DNA of 64,000 nucleotides, from positions 496,001-560,000 of the forward strand of contig WTXD01000001.1 of the NCBI GenBank assembly GCA_022496205.1. Reading direction: 5' to 3'. Of this stretch, positions 46,859-56,648 are shown piece by piece. Numbering within the stretch: the stretch's first letter is position 1; every line of letters begins with the position of its first letter. The translations under genes were made by a program, and so were the position numbers. The stretch comes from Gloeopeniophorella convolvens. Taxonomy: Eukaryota; Basidiomycota; Agaricomycetes; Russulales. The notes beneath the pieces were generated by a model that was not told the DNA's origin, ran no database searches, and worked only from the letters and a program-made list of their open reading frames with translations.

Positions 46859-47888
46859 ATGTCCAAGTCACCAGCTCAGAGCCTGCTGGATAAGGCTGAC
46901 AAGAAGGCCAACTCCTCCACCGGCTGGTTCACCAATTCCTCTACCAAGTTCGAGGAGGCTGGCGATCTTTACCAGCAGGCAGCCAACTCTTTCAAGCTCG
47001 AGAAGCTCTTCAGAGAGGCAGGAGACGCCTTCGCTAAAGAGGCAGAGTGCCGGGAGAAGTGCAAGGAGACGAACGATGCTGCTAATGCCTGGTGGAATGC
47101 TGCCAAAGCATACAAGAGAGGTTTTCCGGATCGTGCGTGAACTACCCGTCTCATGCGTCACAATACCCAAGAATTCCTCTCCCCAGTTGCAATCATAGCG
47201 CTGTCGCAAACGATAGTCCATTATACGCATGCCGGCCGCTTCCGCCAAGCTGCCGATAGAGAAAAGGAGATTGCTCAGATCTACCTTCAAGAGCAGAACG
47301 ATCTCCGCCGTGCTTGCGAAAGCTTCGAGCGTGCAGGAGACTGGTACGCCCAGGAGGATGCTGTCGCGTGAGTATCATTACCGGAGGCCTTTCTATGAAA
47401 AAATGACCGGCGGCTCGCTTTCTTAGCACCGCCAATGCTTGCTTCAAGGACGCAGCCGACCTTCACGCCGAGCTGGAGGAGTACCAAGTTGCCATATCGC
47501 GTTACGAACAAGTTGCGAACCACTCGCTCGGCTCGGCTCTGACAAAGTACAGTGTCAAAGACTATTGGCTCAAGGCGCTCCTTTGTGGGCTCGCATCGCA
47601 GGTATGGTGTCAATAAATCGCATTGCGTTCCGCTGGCGAATATCACATCAGGATTATATTGCGACGAAGCGAAACTTGGCGAAATACGGGCAGATGGACG
47701 CCACATTCACTTCTACCCGCGAGGCAAAGTTCATCGCGGCGTTGCTCGATGCCCTTGAACAGTGCGATGAGGAAGCATTCACAAGCGCGGCGTTTGAGTT
47801 CGACCAGGTCTCAAAGTTGGATAATTGGAAGACAGCGATGCTGCTGAAGGTCAAGCGGGGGCTCTCGCAGGCTCCTGGGTTGACGTAG
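46859..47888 (+). CDS. SEC17: Alpha-SNAP (Sec17)
   Basis: Exons 46859-47132, 47187-47367, 47427-47601 and 47652-47888; 288 residues. Sec17 links SNARE complexes to the NSF/Sec18 ATPase for disassembly after membrane fusion. TPR-like helices are recognisable: SLLDKADKKANSSTGWF, FEEAGDLYQQAANSFKLEKL, AGDAFAKEAECREK, GRFRQAADREKEIAQIYL, DLRRACESFERAGDWYAQED, YQVAISRYEQVANHSL, STREAKFIAALLDALEQCDE and the C-terminal LDNWKTAMLLKVKRGL. Length is normal for the family. Confidence 0.95.
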
Positions 47889-48157
47889 AGACTATGTCCG
47901 CCATTGATATCGAGCATTTCTATCACCGACGTATACTCGTACACGAGCTTGTATAGAATGCTGTATGTACTTGTACCCGGCCAGATATATATCCCGAACA
48001 TGCGCGCCATGTTGGCGGGAAAATCGGGACACGTCCCGCGCAATGCTCATCCTTTATTACTATCACTACTGTAACGCTCAACTGCCGCACTTTTCTGCGC
48101 CCCACATCCACTCTTTTACAAAGCCTCACTAGCCTCGGTCCCTGGCCATTACAGTCA

Positions 48158-49164
48158 ATGACATTGGTAGCGTGCCTTGCTCTCTGGATACTCCATCTCC
48201 TTTACTCCGCTGTGTTGGCAATCCTGTCCATCCGCAGTCGGCATCTCCAACGCGCCCCCAGGCCTCTCACCGCGGCCAGGAGCAAAGTACCATCCCACCT
48301 CGCCATAGTCCTTGCATCTCAGGACCAGAGCCTGACTCTACACGACGCGCAGGAGGTATTTCTGCAATGTGCGGAGAAAGCAATCGCATGTTGCCGGGCG
48401 GCCGGGATCCATCGCCTTTCTATATATGACCGCCAAGGTACGTGGCACTTTCTGCAGCTAGCCACCTGTCTCAACGAGCTATACAGGCATTCTGCTCGGC
48501 GCACCCGAAACGATTCGTGAGCGTCTGGACAAGTGCCTGCCCCCACCTGAAGACGAGCTCTCCCTGGCGGAAGCGGTCTTTCCTTTGACGCCTCCCTTAT
48601 CTGACGATTCCGACGTCTCGGACGGGCACCCATACAATGGGAAATTACACCTTAAGACGATCCGTTCAGACAATTTGACGGAAAGGAGGAGGAAGTTGGG
48701 TCGCGTGAAGTCGGGGATTCAGCGCCACCGTAGGCTCCACGCAAACGACCCTCTCTCATTCGATGCCTAACTGGTGTACGATGCAGGAAAGCGTGCAGCG
48801 CGTCAGCCCAAGCCCTTCATGCTTCATCTGGTCTCCCGGGACTCGGGCAAACCCACCATTGCTGCTGTCACCGACAGCCTTCTTCGCAGCGCGATGCAGA
48901 AATCGCTTCGCAAGGTAGAGCCGACGGATGAAGATATGGATGGGGAGATCAGCATTTCGGTATCCGATTTCCAGAGCATTGTGGAAGGTACGCCGAATTG
49001 GTTTCTGCGTTACTCGGTTGACACAGCTTGGTTGCACAGGGGACGGCGGATTTGGGCCGCCAGACCTTATGGTCGTGCACGATGTCACCCTCCCGAAGAA
49101 ACAATTCTTACCGCTAGAGCTGCACTCGTTTCCGCCCTGGCAGGTCAGGTTGACCGAGATCTAG
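48158..49164 (+). CDS. NUS1: Nus1 / NgBR subunit of dehydrodolichyl diphosphate synthase
   Basis: Exons 48158-48437, 48487-48699, 48787-48987 and 49040-49164; 272 residues. Nus1 is the non-catalytic partner of the cis-prenyltransferase that makes dolichol on the ER. The N-terminus has a membrane segment (LVACLALWILHLLYSAVLAIL). A cis-prenyltransferase-like fold follows: HLAIVLASQ, VFLQCAEKAIACCRAAGIHRLSIYDRQGILL, MLHLVSRDSGKPTIAAVTDSL, PPDLMVVHDV and the conserved tail ELHSFPPWQVRLTEI. Intron 2 (48700-48786) removes an in-frame stop and contains CCTAACTG, a good branch point. The catalytic-subunit active-site motifs are absent, as expected. Confidence 0.88.
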
Positions 49165-49941
49165 TGGGTTCTTCCGATCGTCCCTAGCCGATGCGTCGAT
49201 GCTCATTGTATACAAACTAGCTATAATGGCTTTTCAGGCATCCGGAACGGCTGGCTGGGGCACGTGTTACCTGGCCGAGCGACGCCTTGGATAGTCCTCA
49301 GCGAAACAGACATTCGTCGGGCTCTGGACGAGTACTCGAGTGCCGAGTTCCGGCTGGGGAAGTAGTGATGCTTGCTGTAGACACAGCGCTGGCCGAGCAA
49401 TATTAGACTCTCCATTCGCATGATTGGATACTGTGCGTAGGTGTTTAAGGGGACGTGTACGCGCGCGTTTGTGTCGTGCAAATGAACGAGAAGGCTTCGA
49501 TGTGAGAGCGGTCGATGGTAGTCGCCATCTGCCGGGACGGGACACATCATCGGATGGATCGAGGCGAGGCGGCGCCCTGGTGAGACAGGGCGGGGTCAGG
49601 CACGCCTCACGCGCGCCACACGGCCGGGGCCGGAATATCCCCAGCCCAAATTAATGGAGCTAGGTGCGCCTAAGCTCGGCGAAGCAGAAGCCGTGGCCAG
49701 TGATCAGCGCCCGTTATGCGACAGTGCACAAGGAGCTCTCAGCCAAGGTTTGTTCTCCTTCTCCGCGCACAGCTTCTTGATACCAGTCGACCGTCTGATC
49801 CTATTATTGTCCTCAGCGCACCGTCCCACCGCCTTCTCAAGCGCGCGCCGCCTCGTCGTTCACTACTTAAGGCAAGTTCTCTCGATCCAATTTCCCCGCA
49901 TCGTCGACCCGATCTGCTTCCGCCACCCCACCAACACGATC
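49165..49941. other. Intergenic region upstream of the DUF2235 gene
   Basis: About 780 bp between NUS1 and the DUF2235 start. The DUF2235 reading frame is open back to 49654 but with unlikely composition, so this is treated as leader and promoter. A CT-rich stretch precedes the start. No other gene was recognised. Confidence 0.4.
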
Positions 49942-52502
49942 ATGCCAGCGGACTCCCTCCCGCAACCACACGAGTCGCCCAAGCCTGACCACGCGGTCTT
50001 GAATGCGGCTCCGCTACCGCGCTCGATGGACGCGCATCGGCCAAGCACGCCCTTGACTCCTCCCGCGTCGGCGTCTCCAAAAAGACATAGCCCGTCATCA
50101 TCTCACGGCGGGGACAGATCGTATACGGATGCTAAGCCCTCGAGCCTGAAAGTCAAGAAGAGGATCATTGTTTGCTGTGATGGGTGCGTCGGTTGCTCAC
50201 AACGAAACTCGGCGACAGGCTCATACTCAATCAACAGGACCTGGCAAGATGGCGTGGTGGTCACTGAGCGGTGGAAATATACAAACATCCTCGTGCGTAG
50301 TGCCTCAAATGGAATCGTCGGTATAGCGTTCTGAAATGCCTTGTCATCGCTCCCTCGGAGTCCCAGAGGTTCTCCAGAGCTATCAATCACGTAGACGAGA
50401 GATTGTGGGTACAATGACCAAGCTTGCGCCTTACCTCACTGTCGTTAATGGCTACTTCCCAGTGTCCCACCCAGACCACAGATTGTGTTCTACCAGTCCG
50501 GAGTCGGAAGTGAACCTAATCGCTACTATGCTCTTCTCGATGGTGGGTTGACGTGCACCCTCCGCGTGTTCGGACTATTGAAACCTTACGTCCGGCACAG
50601 GTGCGACTGGGGCGAGCCTTGGTAAGGTCCGGCGCCGCGGCGACTGCTCGCTCAATCATGCTGAGCTTCTCACTTCAGGGGACAAAGTCCAAGAAGCCTA
50701 TGCATTCATCGCCCAGTGAGTCCCCTACCCTTTTTGGCGACTTCCCTCCAGCTAAATCAAGCGTCCCAGTAACTATGAACCGGGAGATGACGTGAGTACA
50801 TTTCGCCGTCGTCACGCCGTAGCTCTAGGCCGGAGTCTGACGCTCGCCTTCAGATATACTTGTTTGGCTTCTCCAGGGTGAGATAGGATGGCTGGTCACA
50901 TCGTTCCAATGCTCACAGACATCAGGGGGCGTACACTGCCCGGATGGTAGCAATGATGATCGTATGTCGCTATGATCAACAACGATGAGCGTCACTTACA
51001 GGGGACTAGGGCGAGATTGGCGTATTGGATCGCACGGAAATGGACCACTTCGCCGGCATCTTTGTCGATTTCCAGGCTCGCGGAAAGGCTACAGACAAAG
51101 CTCGTAAGTGTGACTTTCTCGACTTGCTACCCAGTGGCTCATTTCGCAGAGATCGAGGCTCTGGACCGAAAACTAGCTCCGTGGACATCGCACACCTCTC
51201 CTGGAAAGATCCGGGCCGACTACGATGGTGATAGCTTTGCCATAAAGTGCGCACCACAGCCCGTCTCTTTGAACCGGCCATCTAATCTAATGCTGCATGT
51301 CAGATGCGTCGGCGTATTTGACACTGTTGGCTCTTTGGGCCTGCCGGAGGAACTTGCTTTGGGGTCAAAGAAGATCAAGACGCTCTTTGGTTTCCCGGAT
51401 TCGATCCTCGGGGTTCACATCGAGAGAGCATACCAGGCCCTTGCCCTCAACGAGACGAGAGCTGACTTCGTAAGACAATCCTCAGTGACTTGGTACCCCG
51501 ATTGATCCGCCTGATTCTCCAGGACTGCAACAAGTTTCAACTATCCGAAGAGGGACGAAGAAAGAAGCAAGTCTTAAAGCAGGTATGCAGAGCCGCGATG
51601 AGCAAGGCCTATGCGTGCTAACACTATTTTCTAGTGCTGGTTTGCTGGTGAGTAGTATCCCTGTTTTCCAGGAGCCTTCATCTCTGATCAGGGCTCAAGG
51701 GTGCCACTCGGACGTGAGCACCGCGCCTGCTTAATCGCTCTAGTGTACTGATTCCCGTTGCAGATCGGCGGAGGATACAAGGAGCACGACTTGTCCGACC
51801 TCACGCTGTTCTGGATGGCTGTGCGTTCGAGCGAATACAGGCGACCTATATGCTCTGACATTCCTGCGGCCCATTAGGCCAATGTTGAAGACGTCATCTC
51901 AATCGACACCAGATACCTCTTCTCTTTGATCAAACCAGTTGCACCTTGGGGCACTCAGGAGCCCCACGAGTAAGCGCTCTCCCGTATCAATGACCTCTTC
52001 TAACAGCCATCAAAGCCCCAAAACAGGTATCTTTGTTTTAGCGAATACGATCCACCGCCAGCTTCCGACATCGTTCAGCCCAATAACACACGAGACCATA
52101 CATCCGTCGGTCCTGACGCAAGACACCATCCCTCCCCAGCTCAAGACCACCCTAGCTGCTCATCCGGACCTCATCATTCCGCTGCTACCATTGGAAGACC
52201 AGCTTAAGCGTCAGTGGCACTACGTGCCCAGCAACGAGAAGAGCGGCGTAGCTACCGTCACAGAAACGAAACTGGAAGCAGATATTCAACTCGTGCGGCG
52301 CGGATCTGTCATCGTAAGGACTTTCAGGAGCCTGAGGAGGAGAGCCAAGGGAGACGATGGTACAATCTCTCCCCAGACCGTAGGGACGTTTGCCGGGAGG
52401 CGGGATTCTGCAATCCTTACTGTCAACCCGGACGATAAGAGCTGGCTGTCGAGATTGGCTCAAGAGACCAGCATTGGAGCGTTCGTTCGTGATTTGATGT
52501 AG
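49942..52502 (+). CDS. DUF2235 alpha/beta-hydrolase (Tle1-like)
   Basis: Eighteen exons give 540 residues: 49942-50183, 50238-50292, 50367-50404, 50475-50542, 50601-50621, 50679-50715, 50770-50791, 50854-50877, 50926-50961, 51010-51103, 51150-51246, 51304-51469, 51523-51582, 51635-51647, 51700-51713, 51764-51820, 51878-51969 and 52016-52502. Motifs follow the family: RIIVCCDGTWQDG, RFSRAINHVDER, QIVFYQSGVGSE, GATGASLGDKVQEAYAFIA, the nucleophile elbow FGFSRGAYTAR, GVFDTVGSLG, DFDCNKFQLSEEGR, CWFAGCHSDIGGG and a C-terminal basic region. DUF2235 includes bacterial phospholipase effectors and many fungal proteins of unknown substrate. Nine exons are under 45 nt. Confidence 0.85.
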
Positions 52503-53847
52503 TTTTGTTTGCCGCCTAATGCTACCTTCTTCCATGCCATAAGCCTACCCATGTTATCGCTACTCGTCTCGTTTCGTTATTTATTCTAGGAATCGTATGT
52601 GACCGGTGACCCGGTATGGACATGTTTGTCTTGCTTTGAGAGTTTCCTGTCTATCGGCTTATGTGTGATGTTGGACTTCGATCGACACCCGAGTACGCAT
52701 CTAAACCGTGACGCTCTTCTCACTGCAGATTGTTAGAGAGAAAATTCCGTCTATCCAAGGTATCACAAGATTCGTAAGGTACACATCTGAAGGATTCGAG
52801 GTTGTCGCCGACAGTCGGTGACACCTCTTGAGAGCTTTGAGAGCTCTGATAACCTACCCCTGTCAACGACAGCCCTTGAGAGTCGCTTGACTGGCTCTGA
52901 CTCGGCTAAAATAGCCGTTAACACCATCTGGGGACAGATCCGTGCCTTTGTCGATGAGAGGTGCGGGTTCTTCGGGTTGCTATTTTCCCATATTCTTTGT
53001 ACTAGACCTGTCCACACATTATACAGTAAACATTATTGGATTTCTTCAGGATGATTGTCTAGGGCTGGTACAGGTGGGCTAGTACAAGGATCTATAGTGA
53101 TGTGATGATGATACAGTCCGGGCTCCACCATGAGCGGCGATGGCGAGCGAGAGGGTGCATCGTACACGTTCGGAGAGGGTGTGCCAACGATCGACAGGAG
53201 GTCGCATACATGCCCGACTTCTCTGGTCATTGGGGAACACATGGGGCAGCTCGTTGTTGGCGGGCATTGACAGCGCGAACGTTGGGTAGGTGCATGCAGT
53301 GGTCCTCGACAAGGAGCGGAACTGAGGACTCTAGGTGGCAGTAGGGAGCACAATGGGACTGTCGGCAGGGTGACTCTGTGGAAGCGATACTGGAAGATGG
53401 AGTCTAAGAGTGAGCACGGTGACATCGCAGCGTGGGCAACACGACTTAGCGTCGAACGTTGAAAGTTGAGTGTCGAATCCAGTTCTCGCAAGTCTCTGTC
53501 GCTGAGTAGTGCATCGACAATCATGGATCTTGACTACGTATCGAGTTTGCCGATCGGTTGTCAATACGCGACTCTCAAGGCCTCTCAGCCGCTCTCAACG
53601 CTGTCAGGCTGTCAGAGCCTCTCAAGCGAGCGACCCCCCCTCTGCCCGTTTTACAGATGCAGAGAGCTACTAAGAAGATATGGAAGGTTGTCAATCACCG
53701 CCAACTCCGACGCCAGTCTATAACGTATCACCCTTCCCGTGACGAAGTCCCCAATCTGATGGCCCACCGTTGCGCGTGGATGGCCTACCGTCTCAAGCAA
53801 GACGAGGCCCGCGATGGCCAAATGAAGCCCTGCTTGATCACAGCAAA
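52503..53847. other. Non-coding or repeat-derived stretch
   Basis: About 1.35 kb between the DUF2235 3' end and the first PIF1 gene. It contains the inverted-repeat element described separately. A 163-codon minus-strand frame (53033-53524) and plus-strand frames near 53466-53851 have no recognised motifs and are not called as genes. Confidence 0.45.
52827..53626. mobile_element. Candidate non-autonomous element with imperfect terminal inverted repeats
   Basis: The left end has three TTGAGAG heptamers (52828-52834, 52837-52843, 52876-52882). The right end has three CTCTCAA reverse complements (53572-53578, 53592-53598, 53619-53625). Aligned inward, both ends read CTTGAGAG, then CTCTGA, a few bases, CCT, and later CCTTGAGAGTCGC; the last is a 13-nt exact inverted match (52874-52886 versus 53568-53580). 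The ~800-bp length and absence of a transposase fit a MITE-like element. No clear target-site duplication was seen, so the class is unknown. Confidence 0.4.
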
Positions 53848-55952
53848 CTAGTGGAAGTAGCCGTGTACTTCATCAAACAGGCACTGCTCGTAGTCATCGC
53901 TGCTGGCGGTATCTCGGGACTCGAATTCGGCCAGCTCCTCAGCGCTCGTCCAGTCGTTGTGCCACTCGATGACACGAGGGTGCGCTCGGATTCTATATGC
54001 GTGTTCATGATGAGTAGCCAGGAAGGCATAATTACTCAATTCGACGACTCGAAGCTGTGGACTTCGAGTGTATCCATACTCGTTGCACGGGAAAGTGCTA
54101 CGTAGGCTGCCACGCATGCGCACTTAGTCGCCTGCATCGGAGTCTAGGTTTCGTCGCTGTGACTCGTACCTTGTCCCTTCTCGAATATGCGACGAAGATT
54201 GACCCTAACTCGTTCCAATGTCTGTCCTTGAGACTTGTGAATACTCAGCGCCCAAGCGAGAATCAAGGGTACCTTGTCGGGGTAAGTACAGTGTTGAGTA
54301 AAAACATTCAGTCACTGACTTGTGTGCGCGACGCCTCGATCTCCCCCTTGGAATTTTCGACAGTGAATTCCTCTGGAGTGCATAAACGCTCAGCCCCGCT
54401 CAAAAACCTGACTACGGGCCAACGCGTTAAGCACTGCTCGGCAGTGTCCGGCAGATCAAGCATGTTCTCATGAGGAGTTGACGTTCGTTTACGGTGATAA
54501 TCCATCCAAGTACTGAAGCCTACCACCACGCCGAGAGATCCATTGACCAGATGACCTTGCTCTAGATTCTAGAATAAAGGTGTTAGAATCCCGATATCGA
54601 GGTAAGCTGGACCGAACCTTGATGAGCATTACCTGGGCTCTGACCTGGATAAAGTGAGAACACGAGGTCGTATAGGGTCGTTTCAATCACCTTCAAAGTG
54701 ATAGTCTTCAAGGCTACCAATCTGTCTAGGATCTCGTCTGCCTCCTCGGCGCTGACCGGATCTCCTGACGCCTTTACACCGGCGCAGTCCCATGACACGT
54801 ACGGGACTCCCTCTTCCTTGATTTGCTTTAAGCGAGTGGAATTAACAAACTCAACCTCCTTGCGTGTCGGGTAGCTGGTGACTCTGATATCAGTGTGCTT
54901 TCGACAAAATCCATATCTCTCCTACAGCTCAGTGGGCTCAATTCCGTCGGTGTACACCACTTCTCGCGAAAGCTGTTGGAATTTTGCAACAATATCATCG
55001 TTGGTTTCCCCCCACCGCATGACGTTGAGCATATCGGCGAAGTCTTGATGAATCTTCAGGTTAGCAAGAACAATGCCTTTTAAGGTATAAATTTACCTTG
55101 ATCCTTTTGACGAAAAACACGCGTTAGAATCACAGGGGCCCTAATACACCTGGGCCAGGACTTTGCGTCGAATGCAAATATTGAACGTATTTTCTTCCCG
55201 TCCACAACGTTTGGAACTGGTGGTAACTGACAGAAATCACCGGAAAGGACGAGCTCGAGAGAAGCCATCGTGAGGCGACGGTCGAAGTCTATTGGAGAAC
55301 AAGTCTTACTTGAATTCCCCCAAATGGTGCTTCGTTCCCCCTCACTATTTGGGCAATCTCTTCCTGACGTCAACGTTGAGCCAAATTCTGGTATCCACGT
55401 AGACTGCCACCTACAAGCTTGTCAAATAGGGCACCATCAATCATGGAGACTGGACTAGTGAGCACGGGATGAACACTGATGTGGATAATGCTCACTTTCG
55501 TCTATGATCAGGCAATCTACACTCCGCCACCGCTCCCTGAGCCATTGTGTCCCTAGAATCTTTCCCGAGAGCCTGTCCACCGTTTGTTCCCCCCGATTGA
55601 TACCTGCCCATGAATGTAAGGTGCATCCGCCAATATTTATTGAGGCAATGCCCGTTGACGCAGTAATCGCAATTGTACGCCGTGTGGTTCGGAAGAACGC
55701 AACGATTTCCCGAAGCAAAACCGACTTCCCAGTACCTATAAAGCTTTACCAGAGATGACCGGGTTCGATTGAAGCTCACGAACCTGCAGACCCAGTAAAG
55801 AAGACATTGTGACCATGCTTTACGCGTCGCAATATTTGTGCCTGTTCCTCGGAGAGCACAATCTTAGGTGCTTTAACGTTGCCAGCCGGGTGTGTGTTAG
55901 CTACATCCGATGACTCAAAACCGACACGCATGGGTTCCGTGGCTGACTCCAT
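53848..55952 (-). CDS. PIF1-family DNA helicase, copy 1
   Basis: Twelve exons: 55952-55784, 55735-55496, 55449-55415, 55363-55310, 55253-55097, 55043-54926, 54874-54691, 54644-54618, 54568-54320, 54272-54170, 54106-54046 and 53992-53848; at least 513 residues. It is a 5'-3' SF1B helicase. Motifs: [13 protein letters not shown], Walker [97 protein letters not shown] and [10 protein letters not shown]. The last donor looks eroded: a TT stands where copy 2 has GT, so exon 11 must use a weak donor upstream. The 5' end is uncertain. No N-terminal hybrid-binding domain was found upstream. Confidence 0.75.
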
Positions 55953-56648
55953 ATCACGGACGAAGGTGCGATACTTAATATCTTCGTCTGACCTCAAGTG
56001 ACCTGAGGGCCTCGAGGAAGACTATCCAGAACAAGTCCCACGCGAGTACAATGCGCGAAAGTTTCAGGAGTCCCTAAAGCTAACTCGAAGAGCAGTGGGA
56101 CGGGACCCGACGAGTCTTGGTGGCAGTGGTAAGGAGAGTAAGGCAGCGTAGCTGAACTCGAACGGTGCATCACCAGCGCGTCACGGTCGCTGCTGAATCA
56201 CATTACGGCACTCTCTCCACGTGATGGCGGTCGTGACTCTGGTCCGTACACATTGCAGACCTGAAGTACACGATGTGATATATCGGCCGATGAGGCTCGT
56301 CGTCGTCTCCGGCGACCATTCCGTACCTCTTGCGGATGTGACCGACATCCTGATGTGCCCGTCCTTAGAAAGTGAGTATCGCATAAATACCGCAGTGTTA
56401 CGTCTTCCTCAAGCACATATTCATAGAGACAGCCAATGACATTCAAGAATGTTTCGGGATCAAATGCTAGTCGCGGACTGAGGGGTCAAGGGGTGCCTAA
56501 ATCATGGTGGCACGCAAGACCGGTGCCGGGCTTGCATCTCCCTAATCCCAAATCCCCCGACCCATAGTAGTGCCATGGAGGAGCGCCCGGAATTCTAAGT
56601 AGGCCTGTGGCTGCAGCGGCTGGGAGAAGTACCAATCGGCCGCGATGG
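55953..56648. other. Spacer between the two PIF1 genes with coding-like fragments
   Basis: About 700 bp. On the minus strand 56405-56472 reads FDPETFLNVIGCLYEYVLEED and an open segment follows at 56203-56363 in two possible frames. Neither matches a family I know. It may include 5' exons of copy 1 or a gene remnant. Confidence 0.35.

Noticed and set aside
53033..53524. 163-codon minus-strand frame inside the inverted-repeat element
   Set aside because: Cys/Pro/Ser-rich with no transposase or other motif; an open frame of this size is expected by chance at this GC content.
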